From positions 67,224,265 through 67,288,264 of the forward strand of contig OY776121.1 in the NCBI GenBank assembly GCA_963675135.1: 64,000 nucleotides of DNA, given 5' to 3'. The DNA comes from Galeopsis tetrahit. Its lineage: Eukaryota; Streptophyta; Magnoliopsida; Lamiales; Lamiaceae. Numbering within the stretch: the first letter of the stretch is position 1; each line of letters opens with the position of its first letter. Positions 55,001 through 64,000 of this stretch are shown here, piece after piece. The notes beneath the pieces are model-generated. The model saw nothing but the letters and a program-made list of their open reading frames with translations, made no database searches and was not told where the DNA came from. A program made the position numbers and the translations under genes.

Positions 55001-55228
55001 TGTGTGTGAACAAACATCAAATAAATACACTTTCCTAACACCATGTACTCACACCACAATTTGTGCATCTCGATCTCGATCAATTTTTACTTTCGAACCC
55101 AAAAAACTTTAATTAATAAAAAAAAAAAAAAAACTCCCTTTTCACTTTTCTCAATCTACATAAATTTCAATTATTTCATATGCTTTGTTATCTTAATTTC
55201 TTAAACTCCCTCTCAACACATAAAAAAA
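52046..55228. other. Intergenic region upstream of the DUF617 gene
   Basis: AT-rich DNA without recognisable genes. It holds a foldback element (53351-54086), (AT)n near 52968-52986, and T- and A-runs. The final 300 bp probably hold the promoter; a TATA-like AAATAAATAC lies at about 55020, and a CT-rich leader precedes the ATG. Confidence 0.5.
53351..54086. mobile_element. Foldback/MITE-like element with about 90-bp inverted repeats
   Basis: The left arm contains AAATTTTTCGACTTTGAAAT then TAGTCATCTATATATATTTA. The reverse complement of the right arm reads AAATTTTTCGACTTTAAAAT then TGGTTATCTATATTTATAAA. Outer limits (TTTTCTG / reverse complement TTTTTCC) are approximate. The interior has two related GCCTAGACAACTACTAGG-like blocks in opposite orientation. 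No TSD can be fixed. Confidence 0.55.
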
Positions 55229-55924
55229 ATGCCACCCGTGCACTCTACCAACATGGAAAGCCCATCCATCTTCTCCCTCCTCCGCCATGGCACCACCAAG
55301 AAACACTCCAAAACCACCACCGGCGGCGGCGGCCTCTTCCGCATGTTCAAACTCCTCCCCATGCTCACCACCGGCTGCAAGATGGCGGCGCTCCTCGGAG
55401 GCCTCCATCGGAAGCCACTCCTCACCGACAAAGCCACCACCGTAACCCTATTCGGGTACCGCAAGGGGCGACTCGGCCTCGCGGTCCAAGAAAACCCCCA
55501 CCGCCCCCCGCTCTTCGTGATCGAGCTCCCCATGCTCACGAGCTCCCTCCACAAGGAAATGGCGTCGGACGTGCTGCGAATCGCGCTCGAAACCGACACG
55601 AAAACGCACAAGAAGAAGCTTCTAGAAGAGTACGTATGGGCGGTTTATTGCAATGGAAGGAAAGTGGGCTACTCTATTAGGAGGAAAAATATGAGTGATG
55701 ATGAAACTCATGTTATGAATCTACTTAGGGGGGTTTCGATGGGCGCCGGCGTTCTTCCCGGGCTGTCGCCGGAGAAGGATTCCGGCCACGATTGGGAGTT
55801 GACGTATATTAGGGCAAGATTTGATAGGGTTGTGGGTTCAAAGGATTCAGAGTCGTTTTACATGATCAATCCGGATGGAGCCTCTTGTCAAGAACTTAGT
55901 ATCTTCTTTCTAAGACTTCGATGA
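55229..55924 (+). CDS. MIZU-KUSSEI 1-like protein (DUF617 family)
   Basis: Single-exon gene, 231 residues, typical for the family. The N-terminus is basic, Ser/Thr/Gly-rich and low-complexity. The DUF617 domain spans about residues 65-231: TVTLFGYRKGRLGLAVQENP, FVIELPMLTSSLHKEMASDV, LRIALETDTK, EEYVWAVYCNGRKVGYSIRR, RGVSMGAGVLPG, YIRARFDRVVGSKDSESFYM, NPDGASCQELSIFFLRLR. MIZ1 itself acts in root hydrotropism as an ER-associated protein; most paralogues have no assigned role, and this one cannot be equated with a particular member. The start at 55229 is chosen because it is the first ATG after an A-rich leader; MESPSIF nine codons on is possible. GC-rich at the 5' end, intact. Confidence 0.93.
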   Translation: MPPVHSTNMESPSIFSLLRHGTTKKHSKTTTGGGGLFRMFKLLPMLTTGCKMAALLGGLHRKPLLTDKATTVTLFGYRKGRLGLAVQENPHRPPLFVIELPMLTSSLHKEMASDVLRIALETDTKTHKKKLLEEYVWAVYCNGRKVGYSIRRKNMSDDETHVMNLLRGVSMGAGVLPGLSPEKDSGHDWELTYIRARFDRVVGSKDSESFYMINPDGASCQELSIFFLRLR

Positions 55925-56067
55925 ATATTTGGATAATATTTCAATTCTAATTTGGGTACGTACAACATGTTATTCTTTATGACAATGATCTATGTGATCA
56001 CACAGGCCACTTTTAGTTCATTGACACTTGTCATATATGTTAAAAAATACTAAAGTCTTGTAATAAT

Positions 56068-56154
56068 TGGAGCGACCCGGTTAAAAACAATCCAATAGAA
56101 TGGAACATCGATCACGAAGAAGTCGTGCGCTTTTACGAGGAAGAGATTGAAGGT
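56068..56154 (+). other. Exon-like stretch, unknown origin
   Basis: Reads WSDPVKNNPIEWNIDHEEVV then RFYEEEIEG in one frame, with coding-like composition in otherwise AT-rich DNA. No splice sites or start are evident and I do not recognise the family. Possibly a gene relic. Confidence 0.25.
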
Positions 56155-56472
56155 GTTTTTTTTTGTTTTTTTTAATAGAGTTTGAAATAGGATCAAGTCT
56201 TATTTTTGCTTTTTTCTTACTTTTTTCTTTGAATTGATACATTATGAATTATATTGGCTTGCAATTCCAAATTATTCATCTTTAATCTTTATGATAAATA
56301 AATAAATAAATAGTAGTCAAACCACGCGTGCATGGCCATGTGCCAATGTTTTCTCAGTTTGTTACAATATATATTTCATATAAATTAATTAGATCAGAAT
56401 CAATTATTATTACCATGCAAGAATATTAGGATGAACATAATTATTTGCTGCAGTTAATGCTGAAAATAAATA

Positions 56473-56932
56473 CTCCGATCCCCCTATGTCCCATTTAATT
56501 TGTATCTCAAATAATTTTCATTTTACACTTGTCTAGAATAATTAAACCTCATATTTGACTTTAAAAAAAAAAAAAACTCATATTTCAAATTCGCCTTTAT
56601 ACCATCTAGCTTATAGTATATTTATTAAATGATTGTGTAGGTAAATAAAAGGATAATTACACATACTGTATATTAATTTAGTGTTATTTAATAATTTTTA
56701 AAATATTCTAAAACAATTTTTTTTTTAAATCGTCCAATTTTACTGTTCTCCATTACCTTTTTCGGTTGTCAAATTTCACTATTCTCGTTTTCTTATTTTG
56801 AAAATAATATTATTCACACTAATTTTTCTAACCCTCAAATTATCACTTATTTATTTAAATTGTCATTACTTTACTAATAAATAATTACTTTATTTATAAA
56901 TGAATCCCACAATATCTAATTATACCCTCAAA

Positions 56933-56971
<39 letters not shown>

Positions 56972-57033
56972 CTAGTACTCATTAAAAATGTGTGCCCTAA
57001 AAAATAGGGATAATTAATTTGGATCGAACGAGT
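56473..57033. mobile_element. Stowaway-like MITE (degenerate)
   Basis: The left end CTCCGATCCCCCTATGTCCC and the reverse complement of the right end CTCGTTCGATCCAAATTA share the CTC...GATCC terminus. Both sides are flanked by TA. It includes the (AT)n run, which inflates its length. Confidence 0.5.
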
Positions 57034-57359
57034 ATTAAATATTCTTAAACAATAATTGAAATGTAACCGATGGAGTATCATTTTGCAGCTTGCATTTAAT
57101 AACGATGCAAAAAGTGTTCCTCGGAATAAAACTCTTATGGCACCTAAGTTGGGCTTTACGTACGGGTCCTACACCAAAGTTTAATTTTGTAACGCAACTC
57201 ACAAAGTTTACTTCAAACCTCTACAAATTAATTGTCTCACGAAAACAACTCATTAACTTTATGCCACACACTCATAATAATCACCAAGTGTTCAATCACA
57301 CTGCAGTCTAAAGGTGACATTTGTATCACTTCTCAATATCACTTTTATAGTAAATTTTA

Positions 57360-57633
57360 CCCCCTCCATTCAATTTTATAATGTCCACTTCTCTGAGCAC
57401 GGATTTTAATTAATGTTAATTAGTTTATGTGATATGATGGGATGTTGTGGAGTCCATTTATAGATAAAGTAATTGTTTATGAATAAAGTCAATGACAATT
57501 TGAGTAAATAAGTGATGGTTCAAGGGTGAAAATAAAGTAGTTTGACTAGTAAATTTTCCAAATAAGGAATAAGAATAATAAAATTTGACAGCCTGAAAAG
57601 AAAAGTGAGAATTATAAAATTGGACGAAATGAG
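57360..57633. mobile_element. Stowaway-like MITE, 274 bp
   Basis: The left end CCCCCTCCATTCAATTTTAT and the reverse complement of the right end CTCATTTCGTCCAATTTTAT align over about 30 bp, including TATAATkTCnACTT. TA lies on each side (57358-57359 and 57634-57635). Confidence 0.7.
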
Positions 57634-58625
57634 TATCATTTTTCAAAAATTATATAAAATGCATAAATTTTAAAAAAGTGACACATTTCCATTGAAAAGT
57701 GATAATAATTTATAGGGGTTTCTTCAATGTTGTGATGTTAGACAATGTCCAACACCTCCTTTTGTATCACAAACACCATTTTTTTTTCTTTCACTTATAA
57801 TTTTTTATTTCAAATCAATCAATAACATAAAAATACACACGTGTTGGACACAGCATTCTAGCATATATATATATAGACAAAATTGTTTCAAGATGATTTC
57901 GGAGAGACGATTTTACCATAATAATTGATATCTAAAAATTACATCTAAATAAAAAGTTACATTTGAAAATTTAATTGGACATTAGGTGAAGTGATGAACG
58001 TCATAAGGAGACTCCAACACACAAATGAGACTATACAATAATTTAATTAACTGGCTGGTGTCTGAAACTAAATTACATCTAAGTAAAAGTTGCATTTGAA
58101 TGATATTGCATCTAGTGCTGTATTTTTATTTAAGTATATGTTGGTCTGAAGGAATTAGTGATCATGTCAAAAAAAAAAACCTAAGCTTATAACCAAAATA
58201 ACACTATTTATACTTAATCTAAAAACTTAACTAATACTAACAACCACTATTAACAAACTAACTAATTATTCTTTAATAGAGAGGCTTGACACTTATTTAT
58301 TTTCTTATCTGATTACACCATGCGCAGCACTTTGAAAAAATTAATGATTCCAGTCTAACTTATTTTTCAAAAAAAAAAAATTGAAAGAAAGTATATATTT
58401 ATAATAACTGAAATAATTGAATGACAAAATAAAATGGGAGCCCACGACGAGATCTCATATATTAAATGTGCTTTAGTGTAAAGAAAAATAAAAATTGTGG
58501 GCTTCATATTTTGTGCACGACCTTTATATCTAACAAAGAGAGACACCAGAAAGTGGGTAAAAGAGAAGTAATGTAATCGAGAATTGGAATAGGGACATTC
58601 TTCTCCACCCAAAAAAATAGGCTAG

Positions 58626-58803
58626 GTGAATGAGATCGATCACTCGTCACTCGTGTCACTTTTAGTATTTTACTTTACGATTCATTATTCGATTTATTGA
58701 CACGTGTTATGTCAAAAAATAATCAACGTTTGATACGTGTTAATGATCCACAAGAGTAAAACACTAAGCGAAATACTAAAAGTGGAATTGAGGAACTCAT
58801 CCA
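58626..58803. mobile_element. Small inverted-repeat element
   Basis: The left arm has GTCACTTTTAGTATTTTACTT; the reverse complement of the right arm has TCCACTTTTAGTATTTCGCTT. Both lie inside longer weakly similar arms (AATGAG... / GATGAG...). About 180 bp, no coding capacity. Confidence 0.5.
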
Positions 58804-58887
58804 ATATTGGCCATGTTATCACCTCTAGTTCACAAGTCTTAATCTTGAAAAAATGAAAATCACTTATTTAATTAAAGTAGCCAGCAA

Positions 58888-61017
58888 TTGACAAGAGAGG
58901 AACTAGAGCTCAATGATCACTTGTTTGGCGGATTGGATGTGAAAGAACAAAGAGCATATGAGGAAAGGCACATCACATGCATACCAAAATTAAACTACTT
59001 TTCTCTCATCCTAATTTCCTTTTTTCTTTTTTTTTTTTCTCCTTTTTCCTTTCCTTTACTTGTCCAAATCACCTTATCTCTTTTCACTTTTTCAAGCCCA
59101 TTCTTTCCTTTAATAACTTATAAAATACTCAATCCCTTCAAAAATAAATGTTTTTTTTAGCTTTTTGGGTAAAATTAAGAAATATATGTGTTGACAAGTT
59201 TATCTATGTAATTTTTTTTACCGCATCACTTATTATAGTTTTTCATAAAAAAAAAGAGGTAAGTTTGAAATTAAAAATATTTTCTAAAGTTAATAGAAAT
59301 ATAAATTTGGAAGAAATTGTATACCCATATAATGTTAAAATATCATTTATTTGTAAATAGAGAAGAGTCATATCCATGTTTTTATCTTTTAGAATCTAGT
59401 TCCCATATGAATATTATATGAGATCATATATTTATATTTATCTTTCAAAATCTAAATAGTTAATTAACTAATTTTCTAGACCACTAAGCATCGAAGACAA
59501 GCTTTCCTACTAAAGGGTCTTTGCCCACAATTTTGAACAGTATCACAATTTAATATAGATATGATATTAGAATAATTTTAATCTATCACATGTCACCACA
59601 TGAAAGTTGGAAATCCAAACGTACGACTCATTAGTCACAAAATTAATTATCGTGCAAGCTCCATTTTACCAATCGCTATAACCTTTTATTGTGACATCAA
59701 ATTTTCAATTACATCCCCCCGACATACGTATTAATAAAGCAACACTTCAGACTTCTTTTTTTTCGTCCCCACACCCTCCACCAATGACCAATCTCTTCTT
59801 TAAAAAAAATGACAATAAATTTATTATATTCGCCTTCGTGATCATTTTCACAAGAGGAAATTTTGTTTAAAATCGACTTACAGTGAAACGAAGCATATAG
59901 TATAATTTAGACATACAAAATGTTTTAACACTTTCAGAACAGATTAATGTTTATTTGTCAACTTCTTTTGACAAATAGGTATTTTGTGTCTCATAATTGA
60001 CATTCTTAGCAATTTCATGACGAAGATAATTTAATGTGTAGCAACTAAGTAAAGCTGCATATATAATTAATTTTTTTTCTTTAGACTATTCATACAGCAC
60101 CAAAAATACCATTAGGGGTCCAATAAATAATTTATAGGTGTAAAAAGTAAATAATGTATCTAAAAAAATAAAAAATTATGAATTTCGACTATAAATATTT
60201 TATTTTATTCACCGTATTATATATCTGGTGTTTTGCATATGAATGCGTCTAGATTATATTAAGGCGGAACCAGGATTATAAAATAGGGTGGGCTAGGCTA
60301 AAAGAAAATATTTACATTTTTATTAAAACCTTAATGTTATGTTTGTTTTCGAATTTGAGATTTTAAAATTTAACACCGTTCTACTTTAAAATTCTAGAAT
60401 CCTAATTTTAAAAATATATAAAAATTAACCAACCATATATAGATACGAGTGGATTTTAAATTTTAATATTTGTAATAGTATATACGGAGTATTTATTTTG
60501 GGATTTAAGTAAATTATAATTAATTTAATTTTATATCAAAATTCTCAAAACAAATATACCTGTTTTATCTCATAATTTATGGGTCTCACTAAACTAACCA
60601 TGTATAAAATTTGAAATATTATTTTAAATTTATTTTTGTTAAATTTATATATTTGATTTAATGTTTAGTGTAGCCATGGATAAATATAAGCACAACTTTC
60701 TTCCTATTTTTAAGCAACAAATTATTAAGTGGTAAAATTTAATTTTTATTTTTAAATATTATATGCATATTAAAAAAAAAATCAGGATGGCTGGGCTGCT
60801 TAAAATTATTAAGTGGTAAAATTTAATTTTTATTTTTAAATATATGCATATTAAAAAAAAAAAAATCTGGATGGCTGGGCGGGCTACAGCCCGTCCCAGC
60901 CATCACATAGGTCCGCCCTTGTTATTATTAAGTACGAGTATTAAATATATCACTATTGTGAAATATACAGTATGTGTGTAAATACTACTCCTATTAAACA
61001 AAATATACTAAACTAGC
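58888..61017. other. Intergenic region before the second Tat element
   Basis: 58888-58990 reads MTREELELNDHLFGGLDVKE in a coding-like frame but then dissolves into T-rich sequence; probably not a gene. The rest is AT-rich and non-coding apart from the hAT-like element at 60261-60920. Confidence 0.45.
60261..60920. mobile_element. hAT-like non-autonomous element with internal duplication
   Basis: The left end AAGGCGGAACCAGGATTA and the reverse complement of the right end AAGGGCGGACCTATGTGATG share a GGCGGAnC terminus found in many plant hAT elements. GGCTGGGCGGGCTACAGCCC near the right end is palindromic. An 84-bp unit (ATTATTAAGTGGTAAAATTT...GGCTGGGC) at 60721 is repeated at 60805. The 8-bp flanks (ATTATATT / GTTATTAT) do not match well. 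Confidence 0.5.
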
Positions 61018-61786
61018 TGATGTAGATAAATATGTCGCTCTCGGAGGAGTCGACACGTGGAAACGGGATAAATTATGATAGTTGTAATTAGGTTAATATA
61101 TTGAAGAAACAGGATTAATACACCCCCTGGGTTCGAGTAGAGGAATCAGGGAAATCAGAGAAACTGGGCCTTCGGCCCATATGTGAAGAAATTAATAGGT
61201 CTTGGGCTGGGGAAGATTTGGCCCAAGAAGGGAATTATAGCCTGTCTTCCTTGGTTAAGTCTTGAGAATTGTTCAAACCCACGAAAAGAGGAGTGGATAA
61301 GCTGAAGAGCCGAGTCTTCAGGGGGATAAGCCGAGTCCTTGGAGATTTGAGGCCGAATTCCCAGATACATGCCGAGAATTCAGGGAGAATAGGTCTCTCC
61401 CTCTCCGCAGAGAGGGGCCAGGTATATAAAGAAGGTTATTTCTATATTCTTAATTAAGTTATTATTACGATACACATATTTTATTGATTATACACACTGC
61501 CATACAAAATATACGCTAATAGTGAAGAGAGACTTCACGATATTCGCCGGAATTCCCCTAGATATACAGGGGAATTTCTCTTGGATTTCGCCTACGATAA
61601 GTTCTGACTTGAGCGTCGGAGTTTCTACGCCGGAGGCCCCCTCCGGTGTACTTTTGCAGGCCAAATTCGGACTTACGAGAAGATTCACACGAGGATTGTC
61701 AAAGGCGAACGAGTGATTGAGATCGTGATTAACAGTGTTCGGAAGGGAACGGCTTATATCCGTAAGCATTCTTTTTCGACGCATCA
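61018..61786 (+). repeat. 5' LTR of second Tat-like element
   Basis: The ends TGATGTAG and ACGCATCA give TGATG/CATCA inverted termini, 769 bp. TATA box GTATATAAAG lies at 61422-61431. The right boundary is set by the PBS at 61789. The left boundary relies on the inverted terminus, since the partner LTR is outside the window. Confidence 0.75.
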
Positions 61787-61788
61787 AC

Positions 61789-61807
61789 TGGCGCCGTCTG
61801 TGGGAAC
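61789..61807 (+). other. Primer binding site
   Basis: TGGCGCCGTCTGTGGGAAC, two bases after the LTR; a common PBS form in plant Ty3-gypsy elements. Confidence 0.85.
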
Positions 61808-61843
61808 ATTTCAAGCTAAGGCGTGAGAAAAGTTCCATACTAT

Positions 61844-63796
61844 ATGGGTGGAGGACAAGATCCAACAAAGCAGACGAAGGAGAAAGGAGATTCCACTCCT
61901 CCGCTTCCTCTTCCTCCGCCCCCTCCAGGATTTCCCTTAAATCGGAATTTAGGGAAACGTCCCATGGATCACACATCAGAAGACATCCCTCCTCCAGGTT
62001 TTCCCTCAAACCAAAATCTAGGGAAACAGCCGGTAGACCGCGTACCGGAGGATATCCCTCCCACTCAGGATGGAGACACACCAGGTATCTCAGGAGCATC
62101 AGGGAGTGGGATCAATAAGGATAACCCTAACACTCAACCAGAACTCTTGACCGTCTCTCGAGATCAGTTGGATGAGATGATAGCGCAATCAGTGGAGAGG
62201 ATAATTACTGCTCGAGGACTTCGCCCTCCTGAACCTGTTCATAAGGGCACACGACCAAATCCACCCGAACATGTCATCGATTCGGTCCCAGTCCCTTCCA
62301 GGAACGAAGATCTCCCTCGAAACCCAGAAGAGAAAGTACCTTCCCAGGCTGAGAGAAGCGTCCTGGAAAGACCCCTTCGGAGGGATGCAGAGAGAGTCCT
62401 TGGGGATATCACCCTGGATACGGGGATGGGAGAAAGCACGGACGACACATATCAAGGGGCCGTCAGTGATCAGATACAAGCCCTGCGTAAAGAGATGAGG
62501 GATATGCAGAGACATATTACTGACAATGTAAGTAAACCCTCTTACACCACTGGATATCAATTTTCACCTACTATTTTACAAGACGAACTGCCCTCTAACT
62601 TCAAATCTTTAAATTTTGAATACGATGGCACTTCGGATCCCTATGAGCACTTGATGAGATTTGAGAACGCGGCCTTACTGCACCGGTATGGAGAAGGTGT
62701 CAAATGTCGAGTATTTCTGACTACCTTGTCCAAGGCTGCACAGCAGTGGTTTACGCAGTTATGACCAGATACTATCCACTCATGGTCTGAATTCAGCGAA
62801 TTGTTCCTGCACCAATTCGCCAGCGCTAGGAGACAACCTAGAGCTACCCTTACCTTGTTCAACATGCGTCAGGGAGAGAATGAGAGCTTACGGGCTTTCT
62901 TGAAAAGATTCAACCAAGCGGCCTTAGAAGTACCTACAGCCTCCTCGGAGGTTAAAATCAATGCCCTCACCAACGGGTTGCGTGACGGAGATTTATTCAC
63001 CTCTTTAGCTAAGAAGTCGGTTCGGACTTTCGATGAATTGTTGAGGAGAGCAGAGAAATACCTCACCCTGGAGGAGGTAAGGAAAGCTAAACGATCGGAG
63101 ACCCGGGCTATAGTGGGTAATGGAGAAAGGAGGAAAGAAATTCCACTGAGAAGGCCAAGTCCAGAGAGACATCGGAGCTCCAGGAGACTGGAAAACGTGA
63201 GAAGAGAGGAAGTTGCGCCCTGGAATCCCAGGAGAGGGGCGAAGAGATATACCCCTCTGAAGATAGAGCCAGCCGAAGTCCTAGAGGTGGCAGGGGACCA
63301 TCCAGATATGAAATTCCCCTACTCAAGAAGCAGAGGCCCCCAAAACCCAAAGTCAAACAAGTTTTGTAGGTTCCATAACGATTATGGCCACGATACCAAC
63401 CAATGTTGGCATCTGAAGGATGAGATAGAGAGGATGATTCAGGCAGGCCACCTCAAAGAGTTTATTTTCAGAGATCGACAAGGCCCCAGGGGTCAAAAGA
63501 GAAAGGACCCTGAGGGGAAGCAGGAAGACGACAGGAGAGATCAGAGGAAGGGCAATGAGGAACCACCACCCCCTCTTCAGAAGAGGGGAACTATTCATAT
63601 GATTATGGGAGGCCCCGCTGATGGGGATTCCTTCAGGCAGAGAAAGCAGAGCGTTCGGTCGCTGAAGAATGAGAGAAATATAGAGCACCATGAAGTGGGA
63701 AAGAGGGCAGAGGGCCCAGACATTCATTTTGGGCCAGAGGACGCTGGGAGCCTAGAGAAATTCATAATGACGCACTGGTCATTACCACGGATATAG
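61844..63796 (+). pseudogene. gag of second Tat-like element, one in-frame TGA
   Basis: Start MGGGQDPTKQTKEKGD (61844); upstream codons are open but have no ATG. A Pro-rich N-terminus has two GFPxNxNLGK repeats, then a linker, and the gag core: LPSNFKSLNFEYDGTSDPYE, HLMRFENAALLHRYGEGVKC and AAQQWFTQL. A TGA at 62762-62764 is followed in the same frame by PDTIHSWSEFSELFLHQFAS, ENESLRAFLKRFNQAALEVP, an Arg/Lys-rich tail and a zinc-knuckle-like CRFHNDYGHDTNQCWHLKD. It ends at 63796 because of a shift of frame near 63750. Confidence 0.85.
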
Positions 63797-64000
63797 CAGG
63801 ATACGATGTAGCAAGAATTTTTGTAGACACTGGAAGCTCTGCCGATATCATGCTCTTGGAGTGCTTCAAGAAGATGGACTTGAATATAAAGCTTAGACCG
63901 GTGGAAACAGCTCTGTATGGATTCTCAGGGGGAGCCATTCAACCCCTTGGTTCAGCGCTACTACAAGTAGGGTTAGGAGTTGCCCCTAATCGTCGAGTAC
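63756..64000 (+). pseudogene. Protease start of second Tat-like element (partial)
   Basis: One frame away from gag: HNDALVITTDIAGYDVARIF, VDTGSSADIMLLECFKKMDL (active-site DTGSS), then LYGFSGGAIQPLGSALLQVG to the window end. Gag and protease are normally one frame in this lineage, so a small indel near 63750 is likely. Confidence 0.85.

Larger units (their letters stand above)
55925..58887. other. Intergenic region with several MITEs
   Basis: AT-rich. It contains the elements at 56473-57033, 57360-57633 and 58626-58803, an (AT)n tract at about 56938-56970, and a short exon-like stretch at 56068-56154. No gene is identified. Confidence 0.5.
61018..64000 (+). mobile_element. Second Tat-like Ty3-gypsy element, 5' part (runs off window)
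   Basis: 5' LTR, PBS, gag and start of protease are present; the rest lies beyond 64000. The protease region (NDALVITTDIAGYDVARIFV, DTGSSADIM) resembles that of the Tat element at 31943-43782 (NDALVITGKI, DTGAYTNIL). The copy has a stop in gag and a frameshift before protease, so it is probably inactive. Confidence 0.85.

Noticed and set aside
55180..55680. Alternative 166-codon frame rich in Pro, His and Arg over the DUF617 gene
   Set aside because: Overlaps the DUF617 frame, whose conserved motifs decide the reading.
58888..59160. 90-codon frame beginning MTREELELNDHLFGG
   Set aside because: Only the first 30 codons look coding; the rest is T-rich low complexity with no splice or promoter support.
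1..64000. tRNA, rRNA, snoRNA genes and CRISPR-like arrays
   Set aside because: None recognised; the repeats found are transposon-internal tandem repeats with no array-associated genes, and the DNA is plant nuclear.

Overview
The window is nuclear DNA from a flowering plant, very probably a eudicot. It is AT-rich, has GT/AG introns, and carries plant-specific families (eugenol/isoeugenol synthase-like reductase, F-box protein, MIZU-KUSSEI1/DUF617 protein) in a dense, nested transposon landscape of Athila and Tat Ty3-gypsy, Ty1-copia, L1-type LINE, MULE, hAT and Stowaway elements. I cannot name the species.

Layout. 1-578: minus-strand hAT transposase relic. 862-2161: five-exon eugenol synthase-like gene with two frame disruptions, probably a pseudogene. 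2592-3806: F-box gene (minus), tail-to-tail with it. 3829-6885: intron and spacer with small repeats. 6886-18706: hAT element with an exact 8-bp target-site duplication (TSD). It was entered by a 9.8-kb MULE (7345-17167) holding a decayed mudrA-like transposase, two opposed F-box fragments and a decayed gene with an Ulp1-like motif. The MULE was entered in turn by two solo LTRs (8886-10656 and 12409-14109), each with an exact 5-bp TSD. 18819-19889: hAT-like element containing a Stowaway MITE containing a further hAT-like element.

19898-45420: one minus-strand LINE, cut twice. An Athila element (20393-30982, TSD CAGCC) sits in its RNase H domain. A Tat element (31943-43782, TSD CCCAA) sits downstream of its RT domain. 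The LINE frame reads through both joins once the insertions are ignored. The Athila copy has gag and protease but no RT or integrase, and itself holds a MULE (26054-28998, TSD ATGTTACAT). The Tat copy has gag-pro-RT-dual RNase H-INT on the minus strand. On the plus strand, between INT and the downstream LTR, it has a four-exon antisense gene with its own TATA box, separated from pol by 37-bp hairpin-forming tandem repeats. This antisense gene is the most interesting feature of the window.

47300-52040: small Ty1-copia element with uninterrupted gag-pol, nearly identical 170-bp LTRs and TSD ATATG; it is the youngest-looking and only apparently intact element. 55229-55924: single-exon DUF617 gene, the only clearly intact host gene besides the F-box gene. 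55925-61017: intergenic DNA with several MITE-like elements. 61018-64000: left part of a second Tat element (LTR, PBS, gag with one stop, start of protease), cut by the window edge.

The host genes do not form a pathway or operon. Most of the window records successive insertions whose order follows from nesting: the LINE predates both gypsy elements, Athila predates MULE2, and hAT predates MULE1, which predates the two solo LTRs.
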